Position numbers and translations under genes: made by a program. Source: Ferruginibacter sp. (GTDB taxonomy: Bacteria; Bacteroidota; Bacteroidia; Chitinophagales; Chitinophagaceae). From it: DNA of 64,000 bases. Each line of letters opens with the position of its first letter. Position 1 is the stretch's first letter. The notes under the pieces are model-generated. The model was not told the origin of the DNA. It saw only the letters and a list, made by a program, of their open reading frames with translations, and did no database searches. Below, piece by piece: positions 53,201 through 61,613 of this stretch. Location: the NCBI GenBank assembly GCA_016786725.1, contig JAEUVU010000004.1, forward strand, positions 62,001 to 126,000. Reading direction: 5' to 3'.

Positions 53201-55089
53201 GCATCTGTAAAAGTAAATGTACGGGGAGCCGCACAATCAAAAACCGAATTAAAATTCGCTATCGGCGGGCTGATGTGTACATAATCAACCAGTGTTAAAG
53301 TATCCGGACAATTGTTATTCCATACGATGAGGCGGATAGTAAACAACCCCGTATCTTCATAATGGTGAGAGGGGTTTTGCAATGTTGATGTTCCGCCATC
53401 ACCAAAATTCCATAACCAGCGGGTAATGTTGCCTGTTGACAGATCATTGAACTGTACATCCTCCTTGGCACATACATCCCTGGGGTTTGCATTAAAATCA
53501 GCTACCGGTTTATCATCAGCAACAATGCCTGCGGGCATAAAAACAGTATCGGTGCAGCCGCCGAGTGTTGTTACAATTAGCCTGATATCGTACGTACCGG
53601 TGTTGTATGTATTGGTTGGGTTGGGTAAAGTAGAAGTGGTACCATCGCCCAGGTCCCATTCATAACTTACAATGGGGTCGGGCGAATTTACTGTTGAAGA
53701 AAACGTCCAGGTAAGTGGTGCACAATTGCTTTGCGGAAGATTATTGATGGCTGCATCCGGCGGCAGTATCCTTACATAATCATTCAAAACAAGCGAATCA
53801 ATGCATCCCACAAAATTGGTTACAATCAGTTTTACATGAAATGAACCGTAGCTTGTGTATGTATGTGTTGGATGCTGTAATGTGGAAGTAAAGCCATCGC
53901 CAAAATCCCAGAAATATGTTGCAGGCGTTGTACTGGTATTTGTAAAACTTACTGTTAACGGCGGCTTGCAGGCATTTCTGTTTGTACCCGAAAAAGCAGT
54001 TGTGGGCTTTGAATAAACAGGTAAAGAGATGCTTGAAGAATCTACACAGGTACCAAGCCATGCCTTAAGCTTAACAATATAAGTTCCCGTGGCAGGGTAT
54101 ATTTTTACAGGGCTGAGTGCGGTGGAGATGGTACCATCGCCAAAATCCCAGAACACCGATGTTGGGTTTGGAGTGGATGTATTTATAAAATGAACCGGAT
54201 CGTTGATGCATGAATTTGGAGGACTCAGAAAACCGGCTGTTATAAAATTGATCACAACTGCATTGGGTTTTACAATGGTAGTGATGCAACCTGTGCTGCT
54301 GGTAACTCTCAGGCTTACATTAAAACTTCCCTGTGTATTGTACACATGTGTTGGATGTTGAACTGTAGAAGTGAAACCATCACCAAAATCCCATAGGTAA
54401 GATAACGTACCCGGCCCAGTTGATGTATTTGTAAAGTTTATTGTTACCGGCAGGCTGCATCCTGTGGGAGTTGTATTGGTAAAATTTGCTGTTACACCAT
54501 TGCTGGCATGTATGTAATTATTTCTGCTGAGTGTTTTTGAACAGCCTGACGCAGTAGTAACCCTGAGGGTAACATTGTAATTGCCTGCTGATGTATAAGT
54601 ATGTACCGGGTTTCTTACAGTTCCTGTTGTACCATCGCCAAAATCCCACAGCCAGTCTGTAATGGAAGAACCAGCCACCGTACTTTGATCTGTAAATTGA
54701 ACGGTTAAAGGCACACAACCCGATAATGGTGTTGCCGTAAAATTTGCAACAGGTATTGCAAAAACGTTGATGTATTGTGTACGGGTTATTGAGTCTTTGT
54801 TGCCCAGTCCATCTTCTACAACTAATTTAATGGTGTATTGGCCCGGTGTAAAATAAGTGGTAGAAGGGTTCTGTAAAAATGATGTTGTGCTGTTACCAAG
54901 TTCCCATCTCCAGTAAATAGGATTACCCGTTGAAAGATCGGTGAAGTTTACAATTTGGGGCGAACAACCAGATGTTGGCGATGCTGAAAAATTTGCTGTA
55001 ACCTGGCTTTTACTGCTTAAGGCTACAGAAAAAATCAAGATACATAATAAAAAATACTGCCTGGGTATTGCTAGGGTAAACGGAGGCAT
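50281..55089 (-). CDS. Giant PKD-repeat adhesin-like protein with T9SS gliding-type C-terminal domain
   Basis: 1602 residues. Signal peptide (about 1-30, LSSKSQ). I count about 15 PKD modules, most with WDFGDG or a variant (WELGN, WEFGDGG, WNFGDG, WTLGNGN at the ends), over about residues 30-1290. Then three Ig-like modules with ATYVWSPSVGLSC, SYEWSPSSGL and TEYTVEARNPGGC (about 1290-1510), and a C-terminal sorting domain of about 90 residues with FIPNTFSPNGSGTNDIFYP and IFNRWGEVVFE, matching the gliding-motility-type (TIGR04131) signal. It is exported by T9SS and probably anchored at the cell surface. Adhesion is inferred from the PKD repeats; no enzymatic domain is seen. Confidence 0.93.
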   Translation of the reverse strand: MPPFTLAIPRQYFLLCILIFSVALSSKSQVTANFSASPTSGCSPQIVNFTDLSTGNPIYWRWELGNSTTSFLQNPSTTYFTPGQYTIKLVVEDGLGNKDSITRTQYINVFAIPVANFTATPLSGCVPLTVQFTDQSTVAGSSITDWLWDFGDGTTGTVRNPVHTYTSAGNYNVTLRVTTASGCSKTLSRNNYIHASNGVTANFTNTTPTGCSLPVTINFTNTSTGPGTLSYLWDFGDGFTSTVQHPTHVYNTQGSFNVSLRVTSSTGCITTIVKPNAVVINFITAGFLSPPNSCINDPVHFINTSTPNPTSVFWDFGDGTISTALSPVKIYPATGTYIVKLKAWLGTCVDSSSISLPVYSKPTTAFSGTNRNACKPPLTVSFTNTSTTPATYFWDFGDGFTSTLQHPTHTYTSYGSFHVKLIVTNFVGCIDSLVLNDYVRILPPDAAINNLPQSNCAPLTWTFSSTVNSPDPIVSYEWDLGDGTTSTLPNPTNTYNTGTYDIRLIVTTLGGCTDTVFMPAGIVADDKPVADFNANPRDVCAKEDVQFNDLSTGNITRWLWNFGDGGTSTLQNPSHHYEDTGLFTIRLIVWNNNCPDTLTLVDYVHISPPIANFNSVFDCAAPRTFTFTDASIGPDEWHWDFGDGNTSVTQHNVHTFPGVGTYTIQLTVINHLTGCDDTYTRTIRIVEEVANFNASATEICRNSSTTFSAIGNTPGTISSYEWDFGDGTTDTGAVRTHTYVNSGYYTVRLIITDISGCKDTLEKVQYIRVNGPVAAFTIPNGGSCSNNSFTFTDNSTDDGLHPITTWVWDFGDGNTQTFSAPPFTHFYATPGSYNVTLKTIDAIGCSDSTTNINNIVISNPVASFTQSDTLVCPGIDISFTNASTGPNLTYLWDFGDGVTDTIADPVHNYATEGNYTVLLIITDQYGCKDSVNQVIHVAQPHAGFTVSDTLSTCPPLIATFTNTSLNGVDVTWDFGDGSTSNSANPIHIYNTPGVYLAKIFVTGPGNNCYDSAVQQIIVRGPVGTFSYAPLNGCSPLTVNFTAVSPDHPAYVWDFNDGSIINTTDSTISYTYTLPGAYLPKMILVDAGGCQVPVEGVDTINVYGVKTNFGFDGLPRCNLGDIQFSDSSIINDISSTYAWEFGDGGTSTLQNPSHFYAAPGQYFPQLIVTTNRGCRDTMVLPVPVKIVASPQADFTNAPDGCTPVTAGFSAFLSVADTSAMSWSWTLGNGNTSNLQTTAPQTYTTAQVYNVELIATNSSGCKDTVNKSFEVYAIPVIDAGPNVQICRGTPAQLNPNGGATYVWSPSVGLSCTNCANPNASPDFNQKYIVTGSSVHGCSNIDSLNITVIQPFVMDNKKDDTICVGNSVRLFASGANSYEWSPSSGLNNITSALPIATPRTTTTYRVIGSDAYGCFKDTGYTTIRVYPIPQIDAGKDITMKNGAAPITITPTISPDVTHTYWLTAPGILYSNSPSVTVQPKATTEYTVEARNPGGCKTTDKVMVYVLCDGANIFIPNTFSPNGSGTNDIFYPRGSGIFTIKLLRIFNRWGEVVFEKVNFSPNDPTAGWDGTVKGKKVNTDVFVYTAEVMCDNNTSMILNGNVALLR

Positions 55090-55273
55090 ACAGATCCCGG
55101 TTTTTTTGGATTATGGATAAAACGAGGCTTTTCTGCCCATTATTAAAACAACATTTTCAATATAAAAATTGTGTATATAGAGATATATTTTTACATTGCA
55201 TTGACGTTTAATAGTTTAAACAATAAAGCAAAACTCAGCAACCTTCATTTTACACACCCTAACAACTAACTGT

Positions 55274-56683
55274 ATGAATGCTAAATTCCTGAAAATAGCC
55301 CTGTTACTTTGCTTGAGTACAACCCTTGTATACGGGCAAACAAAGCCGGTAAAAAATACAGATAAAAAACCCGGAATGTTCTCATTCAGCATTAACTACT
55401 CCGATTACGGATTTTTTAAGGCGCTTAATGATTCATCCCTGAGCTATGCTTTTAACCGCAAAGGCCTCTTTAAATCGGGCAACAGTTCTTTTGGTTTTGG
55501 CGCCAGTTACTGGAAAGGATTGGGCAACCATTTTGATTTTTCAGGAAATTTTATAGGTACATTTTCAAACTTTCCGGCCCTGTATGTTAAAGACGACAGT
55601 ATAGGAAAAGCATCTTTTACTCCACAGCTTGATTTGTTGCTGCATGGCAAAGCATTTAAAGAAAAGAGCAGGATAAACCCGTTTTTAACAGCCGGCATCG
55701 GTGCCGGTTATTTTGGAAGGCAACTGGTTGTGTATGCACCTGTTGGTGTTGGCCTGCAGTTTCATTTCAACAGCGGCGCTTATCTTTTTATACAGGCACA
55801 ATGGAAAATGGCCATCACAGATGGTATCAGGGATGATTTTATGTTTTATTCTTTAGGTTTTGGCCAGCATAGAAAAGCTAAAAAAGCCCAGCCAAAAGTT
55901 GAAGTGCCTCCAGTAGATTCAGCAAAAACAGTTCAGAAAAAAGATACTGCCGGAACAGGACCTAAAACAGATATTGATACAGACGGAGATGGCGTTCTTG
56001 ATCTGTACGATCTCTGCCCGGATGTAAAAGGTACTTTAAGCGGTTGTCCTGATGCGGATGGCGATGGTGTTGCAGATAAAGATGATAAGTGCCCTGGTGT
56101 ACCAGGTTCAATGCGAAACAATGGCTGTCCTGCAAAAGATACCGACGGTGATGGTGTAAATGATGATGAAGATAATTGCCCTGATGTGAAAGGTGTGAAA
56201 GACAACAGTGGCTGCCCTCCGGGCCCTGCAGATACAGATGGTGATGGTATTCTGGATAAGGATGATAAATGTCCGGATGCTGCAGGTTCTGCCGATAATA
56301 ACGGATGCCCGATGAAGATACTGAGTGGAGGCAAACTTATACGGTCATCGGGCGATTCAATGACGTATTTTATCCGGTTCGATTTTGATAAGGCCAATAT
56401 CACCAGTGAAGCATTTGCAGTACTCAGCGAGATTGTAAGTGTATTAAAGGCCGATAAGAGCCTGATGATAAATATTGACGGCCATGCTGATAATTTCGGT
56501 CTTGAAAAATACAATATGCTTATTTCACAGGAACGTGCTAATGTGGCCAGGGATTATTTCTCAAGCTATGGCATTGCAAAAAGCAGGATGAAAACTGCCT
56601 TCTATGGCTCATCAAGGCCATACGATATGCATCAGGACTGGCTGAACCGCAGGGTGGAAATAACCATTTATAAAAAACGATAA
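55274..56683 (+). CDS. OmpA-family protein with thrombospondin type 3 repeats
   Basis: 469 residues. Signal peptide (to about residue 22, LVYGQ), an N-terminal beta-barrel region (about 30-200), then about four calcium-binding TSP3-type repeats with DTDGDGVLD, DADGDGVADKDDKCPG, DTDGDGVNDDEDNCPD and DTDGDGILDKDDKCPD (about 235-350), and an OmpA peptidoglycan-binding domain (about 360-469) with NIDGHADNFG and LNRRVEIT. It bridges outer membrane and cell wall and is divergent from the PKD gene. Confidence 0.93.
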   Translation: MNAKFLKIALLLCLSTTLVYGQTKPVKNTDKKPGMFSFSINYSDYGFFKALNDSSLSYAFNRKGLFKSGNSSFGFGASYWKGLGNHFDFSGNFIGTFSNFPALYVKDDSIGKASFTPQLDLLLHGKAFKEKSRINPFLTAGIGAGYFGRQLVVYAPVGVGLQFHFNSGAYLFIQAQWKMAITDGIRDDFMFYSLGFGQHRKAKKAQPKVEVPPVDSAKTVQKKDTAGTGPKTDIDTDGDGVLDLYDLCPDVKGTLSGCPDADGDGVADKDDKCPGVPGSMRNNGCPAKDTDGDGVNDDEDNCPDVKGVKDNSGCPPGPADTDGDGILDKDDKCPDAAGSADNNGCPMKILSGGKLIRSSGDSMTYFIRFDFDKANITSEAFAVLSEIVSVLKADKSLMINIDGHADNFGLEKYNMLISQERANVARDYFSSYGIAKSRMKTAFYGSSRPYDMHQDWLNRRVEITIYKKR

Positions 56684-56710
56684 AACTGTAACCCATTAAT
56701 ACCCATCAAA

Positions 56711-56741
56711 GCCTCCCGGAATTGTTCCGGGAGGCTTTATT
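56711..56741 (+). terminator. Terminator after TSP3-OmpA gene
   Basis: GCCTCCCGGA / TCCGGGAGGC stem followed by a T-rich run. Confidence 0.85.
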
Positions 56742-56810
56742 ATTTGGTACGACAAATTTTATTGCTTGTTCATTCTCAATCCTTTGGCCTAAATTCGCAA
56801 ATAAAACGCC

Positions 56811-57068
56811 ATGGATATAAAAGCACAATTTGAACAGGCCGTAGCCGATAGCAAATTGCTAAGCGAAAAGCCCAGCAACGAAACCCTGCTGCAACTCTAT
56901 TCTCTATACAAACAATCAACCGAAGGCGATGTAAGCGGCGATGGCCCTTCGAATCCATTTGATTTTGTGAACAAAGCCAAACATGAAGCATGGAGTGGTT
57001 TAAAGGGAAAAACCAGGGAAGAAGCTATGCAGGAATACATTGACCTGGTTAACAAACGGAAAGGATAA
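56811..57068 (+). CDS. Acyl-CoA-binding protein (ACBP)
   Basis: 85 residues, the classic ACBP size. Marks: LLQLYSLYKQSTEGDVSGD, NPFDFVNKAKHEAWSGLKGK and EEAMQEYIDLVNK, including the Tyr/Lys/Trp that contact the CoA head group. ACBP buffers cytosolic long-chain acyl-CoA. It is mostly eukaryotic but also occurs in some bacteria. The stop lies 1 nt before the NIF3-like ATG, so the genes are likely co-expressed. Confidence 0.92.
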   Translation: MDIKAQFEQAVADSKLLSEKPSNETLLQLYSLYKQSTEGDVSGDGPSNPFDFVNKAKHEAWSGLKGKTREEAMQEYIDLVNKRKG

Positions 57069-57069
57069 A

Positions 57070-58167
57070 ATGAAGATTGCTGAAGCTATATCTTTTTTGG
57101 AAACTGTTGCCCCACCTTCATTGCAGGAAAGCTATGATAATGCCGGCCTTATAACCGGTAACAGCAACTGGGAGTGTACAGGCATCATCACCACATTGGA
57201 TGCCACCGAAACGGTGGTGCTTGAGGCAATGAAAAAAAAATGCAATCTTATCGTGGCGCATCATCCCATCATCTTCGGCGGGCTAAAAAAGATAACCGGC
57301 AAAAATTATGTGGAGCAAACCATCATTACGGCCATCAAAAATGATATTGCCATCTTCGCCATACATACCAACTTAGATAACGTATTGCAGGGCGTTAATG
57401 CAGCCATTGCAGATAAGCTTGGGCTTGTAAACCGCAGGATATTGCAACCCAAAAATGCCACGCTTAAAAAGCTGTTCACTTTTGTACCGGCTGACCAGGC
57501 AGAAAAAGTACGCTCGGCCATTTTTGCGGCCGGTGGTGGCCATATCAGCAATTACAGCGAATGCAGTTTTAACACAACAGGCCAGGGCACTTTTAAGCCC
57601 GGCCAGGGTACAAACCCTTATACGGGTAAAATTGGCGAACGCCATACTGAAGACGAGATAAAGATGGAAATGATTTTTCCAGCGTGGCAGCAACAGGCTA
57701 TTTTGCAAGCCATGTTTGTGGCCCATCCTTACGAGGAAGTGGCTTATGACATTATCGGCCTTGATAACCAAAACCAACAATCAGGCAGCGGCCTGGTTGG
57801 AGACCTGCCCGAACTTCTCAGCGAAACCGCTTTCCTTGAACTTTTAAAGACAAAATTCAACCTTTCTGTAATACGTCATACCCCATTATTGAATAAGCAG
57901 GTTAAAAAGATTGCCCTTTGTGGTGGTGCCGGCAGCTTCCTTATTGGTGCTGCGGCTGCATCAGGGGCTGATTTCTACATTACCGGCGATCTTAAATACC
58001 ACGAGTTCTTTGATGCCAATAACCGGCTGGTGGTGGCAGATATCGGCCATTTTGAGAGCGAACAGTACACTATTGACCTGTTGCATGAGGTTTTGAGCCA
58101 GAAATTCCCTACCTTTGCAATCCAAAAAACAGGCGTAAAAACCAACCCGGTACATTACTTCCTGTAA
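57070..58167 (+). CDS. NIF3/YqfO-like dinuclear metal hexameric protein
   Basis: 365 residues from the ATG at 57070. N-terminal metal ligands in VAHHPIIFGG and HTNLDN, a PII-like insert in the middle (KKLFTFVPADQAEKVRSAIFAAGGG, NPYTGKIGERHTEDEIKMEMIFP), and the C-terminal ligands ADIGHFESEQYT. The length with insert matches B. subtilis YqfO. The fold is related to GTP cyclohydrolase type 2, but the true function is debated. Operon: ACBP, this gene, zinc-ribbon protein. Confidence 0.93.
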   Translation: MKIAEAISFLETVAPPSLQESYDNAGLITGNSNWECTGIITTLDATETVVLEAMKKKCNLIVAHHPIIFGGLKKITGKNYVEQTIITAIKNDIAIFAIHTNLDNVLQGVNAAIADKLGLVNRRILQPKNATLKKLFTFVPADQAEKVRSAIFAAGGGHISNYSECSFNTTGQGTFKPGQGTNPYTGKIGERHTEDEIKMEMIFPAWQQQAILQAMFVAHPYEEVAYDIIGLDNQNQQSGSGLVGDLPELLSETAFLELLKTKFNLSVIRHTPLLNKQVKKIALCGGAGSFLIGAAAASGADFYITGDLKYHEFFDANNRLVVADIGHFESEQYTIDLLHEVLSQKFPTFAIQKTGVKTNPVHYFL

Positions 58168-58193
58168 TTTCAAATTCTAATTTCAAAAATAAT

Positions 58194-58949
58194 ATGCCCG
58201 CAGTTAAAGAATTCTCAATTGAAGAAAAATTAAGCGCACTTGTACTTTTGCAAAAAGTAGATTGTAAGCTGGATGAAATTCAGATCCTGAAAGGTGAGTT
58301 GCCCATGGAGGTAAAAGACCTGGAGGATGAAATTGAAGGCTTGCACGCCAGGCAAACCCGTGTGGAAGAAGAAATTAATGGTATCCAGGAATTTATTGCC
58401 CAAAAGAAAGAAGGAATTAAAGAAGCAGAGGCGCTGGTTAAAAAATACGAGAAACAGAGCGATAACGTAAAGAACAACCGTGAGTTTGAAGCGATTAATA
58501 AAGAGATTGAAATGCAGACTTTGGAAGTGAAACTTTGCGAAAAGCACATCAAAGACGCTACCGAAGAAATTGCTGAAAAAGCAAGACAACTGGAAATAGC
58601 AAAGAAAGCGGTTGCCAATAAAGAAGGCCACCTGGCAGGCAAAAAAGGCGAGCTTGAAAAGATCATTGCAGAAACCGAAAAAGAGGAAAAGCATTACAAT
58701 AAAGAAGCTGAAAAAGCAAGGCAACATGCAGATGAGCGCCTGCTTACCAGCTACGACCGCATTCGCAAGAACTACCGCAATGGCCTGGCAGTGGTTGCTG
58801 TTGAAAGAGATAGCTGCGGTGGATGTTTCCACGCCATTCCGCCACAAAAGCAAAGCGAAATTAAATTACGCAAGAAGATTATGGTTTGTGAAAACTGCGG
58901 ACGTATTTTAGTTGATGCTGATCTGAATGATTCGGTGGTTGTTAAATAA
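58194..58949 (+). CDS. Coiled-coil protein with C4 zinc ribbon (zf-RING_7/CT398-like)
   Basis: 251 residues. A long antiparallel coiled coil (about 15-185; rich in Lys/Glu/Ala/Leu heptads such as EDEIEGLHARQTRVEEEING) precedes a zinc ribbon at about 205-245 with SCGGC and VCENCGR. This is the YxxG/CT398-type architecture suspected to bind nucleic acid or secretion chaperones; role not established. It regularly follows a NIF3-like gene in Bacteroidota, as here. Confidence 0.9.
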   Translation: MPAVKEFSIEEKLSALVLLQKVDCKLDEIQILKGELPMEVKDLEDEIEGLHARQTRVEEEINGIQEFIAQKKEGIKEAEALVKKYEKQSDNVKNNREFEAINKEIEMQTLEVKLCEKHIKDATEEIAEKARQLEIAKKAVANKEGHLAGKKGELEKIIAETEKEEKHYNKEAEKARQHADERLLTSYDRIRKNYRNGLAVVAVERDSCGGCFHAIPPQKQSEIKLRKKIMVCENCGRILVDADLNDSVVVK

Positions 58950-58973
58950 GATACTCGATTCAAGATACTGGAA

Positions 58974-59000
58974 GAGCTCACATTTGTGGGCTCTTTTCTT
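58974..59000 (+). terminator. Terminator after zinc-ribbon gene
   Basis: GAGCTCAC / GTGGGCTC stem, loop ATTT, then TTTTCTTT. Confidence 0.75.
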
Positions 59001-59079
59001 TATGTGAAAAACAAAGCTTTGTGTTGCTTGGTGGCTTGGTGTCTTAGTGGTTAAAATTCATTAATTTGCCATTCTATCT

Positions 59080-60738
59080 ATGCTTCAAAAACTAACCATA
59101 CAGAACTACGCCATCATCAACGAACTGGAAATTGATTTTTCAGAAAAGCTGAACATCATCACTGGTGAAACAGGTGCCGGTAAAAGTATTTTAATGGGTG
59201 CTTTAAGCCTGATACTGGGCGAAAGGGCAGACAGCACTGTATTGCAGCAGAAAGACAAGAAAGCAGTGGTTGAAGGAAGTTTTAAAGCAAGGAATGATAA
59301 AGCGATCGGTGAATTTTTAAAAGAGAACGACCTGGATGCAGAAGATGTATTGATGATCAGGCGTGAGATAGGAGCAAATGGTAAGTCAAGGGCATTCATA
59401 AATGACACACCGGTAAATCTCAATCAGCTCAAAACGCTGAGCACTGTACTGGTCGATCTGCACCAGCAATTTGATACATTGGAGCTCAATTCTTCCGATT
59501 TCCAACAACAGGTTTTAGATGCACTGGCAGATAATAATGAACTACTTCAGCAATACCAGGAAGTTTTTCATCAATACAAAAAAACAAAAAAGGAATTAGC
59601 AGCATTGCAGGCAGAACAAACTGCCGCCAATGCAGCGCTTGATTATAATCAGTTTTTATTTGATGAATTGGACGAAGCTAACTTCAAAGAGAATGAACTG
59701 GAAGAACTGGATGCAGAATCTAAATTACTCAGCAATGCTGAGAGTGTAAAGCAGGAGATATCCGGTATGTATTATGAACTGAAAGAATCGGAACAGCCAC
59801 TGGTGCAACAGTTAAAATCATTGTATAACAAACTGCATCTACTGGATCAATATCATACCGGTATCAACAGCCTGGCTACACGTTTACAAAGTACCCAGCT
59901 TGAGCTGGCGGATATTGCAGATGAATTAGATCAGATCAACAGTAGTATTAATTACAGTGCCGAACGGATACAGATAGTGAACGACCGCATTTCGATGGGT
60001 TATAAACTGCAAAAGAAACATAGCGTTACTACTACCAACGAGTTGCTGGCTTTAAAAGATGAACTACAGCAAAAGCTTACTGAAATATTGAACATCGGCG
60101 ATGCCATTCAGCAAAAAGAAAAGCAAACTGCTGAATTGTTGCAGCAATGCGAAGCGAAAGCAAAAATAATTTCGGCCAGCCGCAAAAAAGCCATCAAGCC
60201 ATTTGCAGAAAATGTAAACAGTTTACTGGCACGGGTGGGTATGCCCAATGCCCGTTTTACTGCAGAGGCACAACCCCTGGATGCTTTAAGTGAGTTGGGT
60301 ATTGACCGGGTCGAATTTTTATTTGATGCCAACAAAAGCAACCGGTTTGAGCCATTGCGTAAAGTGGCCAGCGGGGGAGAATTAAGCAGGCTGATGCTTT
60401 GTATTAAATCGCTGGTTGCGAAAAAGCTACAATTGCCAACATTGATATTTGATGAAATTGATACCGGTATCAGCGGCGAAGCAGCAAGGCAGGTGGGTAA
60501 TATCATGAAAGAATTATCAGCATCTCACCAGTTAATATCCATAACACACCAGCCACAGATAGCTGCCAAAGCAGATGCTCATTATTTTGTGTACAAAGCA
60601 ATTGATAAAGATAAGATCGTTACTTCCATACGCCTGTTGGGCAATGATGAACGCATTACCACCATTGCACAAATGCTGAGCGGCGAAAAACCTACTGCTG
60701 CTGCGTTACAGAATGCAAGGGAAATGGTGGGCAATTGA
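59080..60738 (+). CDS. recN: DNA repair protein RecN
   Basis: 552 residues. SMC-like ATPase: Walker A GETGAGKS at about 29-36, the coiled-coil arms (about 160-380), signature ASGGELSRLMLCIKSL and Walker B LIFDEIDTGISGEAA, then SITHQPQIAAKADAHY. RecN bridges DNA ends in double-strand-break repair. No LexA-type box can be claimed from sequence here. Confidence 0.96.
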   Translation: MLQKLTIQNYAIINELEIDFSEKLNIITGETGAGKSILMGALSLILGERADSTVLQQKDKKAVVEGSFKARNDKAIGEFLKENDLDAEDVLMIRREIGANGKSRAFINDTPVNLNQLKTLSTVLVDLHQQFDTLELNSSDFQQQVLDALADNNELLQQYQEVFHQYKKTKKELAALQAEQTAANAALDYNQFLFDELDEANFKENELEELDAESKLLSNAESVKQEISGMYYELKESEQPLVQQLKSLYNKLHLLDQYHTGINSLATRLQSTQLELADIADELDQINSSINYSAERIQIVNDRISMGYKLQKKHSVTTTNELLALKDELQQKLTEILNIGDAIQQKEKQTAELLQQCEAKAKIISASRKKAIKPFAENVNSLLARVGMPNARFTAEAQPLDALSELGIDRVEFLFDANKSNRFEPLRKVASGGELSRLMLCIKSLVAKKLQLPTLIFDEIDTGISGEAARQVGNIMKELSASHQLISITHQPQIAAKADAHYFVYKAIDKDKIVTSIRLLGNDERITTIAQMLSGEKPTAAALQNAREMVGN

Positions 60739-60832
60739 TGACGCTTATGTTTATTGCCGCCAATCCTGATATTATCATTATATCCCTGTCAGCAGCTACA
60801 CCCTTTTGTTTAACAGATATCTTGTAAAGAAG

Positions 60833-60928
60833 ATGTGGCCATCAGAAACCAGTAAAAGGCCGGCACTTTATTTTATCAGCTTTTTGATACTGGCCTTGCT
60901 TTATAGTTTTTCGGTTGTAATGATATAG
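60833..60928 (+). CDS. Possible 31-residue membrane peptide (low confidence)
   Basis: ATG at 60833 after a purine-rich AAAGAAG. The product has a basic start (MWPSETSKRPALYF) and one hydrophobic segment to the end (ISFLILALLYSFSVVMI). No family is known, and the 270-nt gap holds no other clear feature. Could be chance. Confidence 0.3.
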   Translation: MWPSETSKRPALYFISFLILALLYSFSVVMI

Positions 60929-61008
60929 ATAAAGAATAAGCTATAACTTTCCTGCCTTTTAAGCAGCAATTTGTTGTTAAATAGAATCTTATTAAAAAAT
61001 GTCATCCC

Positions 61009-61521
61009 ATGCGTATACTAGCCCCAATTATCTTTAGCTTTTTCTTTTTCAGTTGCCAGAAAGAGGTTTCGGTAGATACCAATCAAACTGTAGCTTCCAC
61101 ATTTGATAGTTTGGTGGGCAGGTGGAGATATTTATATGACTACAGGCTGGAAACAACCAAGGCAGATTCAACGGTTGTTTTAGATACTTACTATGGCGGC
61201 AGGTATGACCCTTTCTCTTATCTTGAAATTAAAGCTGATTCCAGCTTTAAATGGTGGAGATCTGAGTCCAGGTCGCTGCCCATGTATGGAGGGGGAGAAG
61301 CAGGCCATATTATACCTGATCAATTATCGCGTAGTATGAAATGGCGTTCAGAATTTCATTCGATGGATAATTTTGTTACCCAGATTCCCTATACCACACC
61401 GCTTTCGGGCACTAATTTCCGTATCAAATATCTCGACAGCGATTCAATGGTGTTGTATTTCCGTAGTGGATCGGCTAATCCTGATAATTACTGGTGGTGG
61501 CATGATGTGTATGTAAAGTAA
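61009..61521 (+). CDS. Small lipoprotein, unknown function
   Basis: 170 residues. Lipoprotein signal MRILAPIIFSFFFFSC with the lipid Cys at 16. The body is rich in Trp/Tyr/Ser strands: LVGRWRYLYDYRLE, SYLEIKADSSFKWW and KWRSEFHSMD, reminiscent of lipocalin-like lipoproteins of Bacteroidota, but no certain family. It is followed by a terminator and upstream of fabI. Confidence 0.8.
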   Translation: MRILAPIIFSFFFFSCQKEVSVDTNQTVASTFDSLVGRWRYLYDYRLETTKADSTVVLDTYYGGRYDPFSYLEIKADSSFKWWRSESRSLPMYGGGEAGHIIPDQLSRSMKWRSEFHSMDNFVTQIPYTTPLSGTNFRIKYLDSDSMVLYFRSGSANPDNYWWWHDVYVK

Positions 61522-61544
61522 AAGAGATTGTTTTAATATGCCAG

Positions 61545-61572
61545 ATCCGGAGATATACTCCGGATTTTTTTT
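61545..61572 (+). terminator. Terminator after lipoprotein gene
   Basis: ATCCGGAG / CTCCGGAT stem then T8. Confidence 0.85.
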
Positions 61573-61613
61573 ATTTTCAATTAGGGCTATCTTTACCGTA
61601 TAAAAAACAAAAC

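Noticed and set aside
50281..55089. CRISPR-like spaced repeats on the + strand (CCATCGCCAAAATCCCA recurring every ~240-270 nt)
   Set aside because: These are the codons for WDFGDG in consecutive PKD modules; spacing and frame follow the protein, and spacers are coding.
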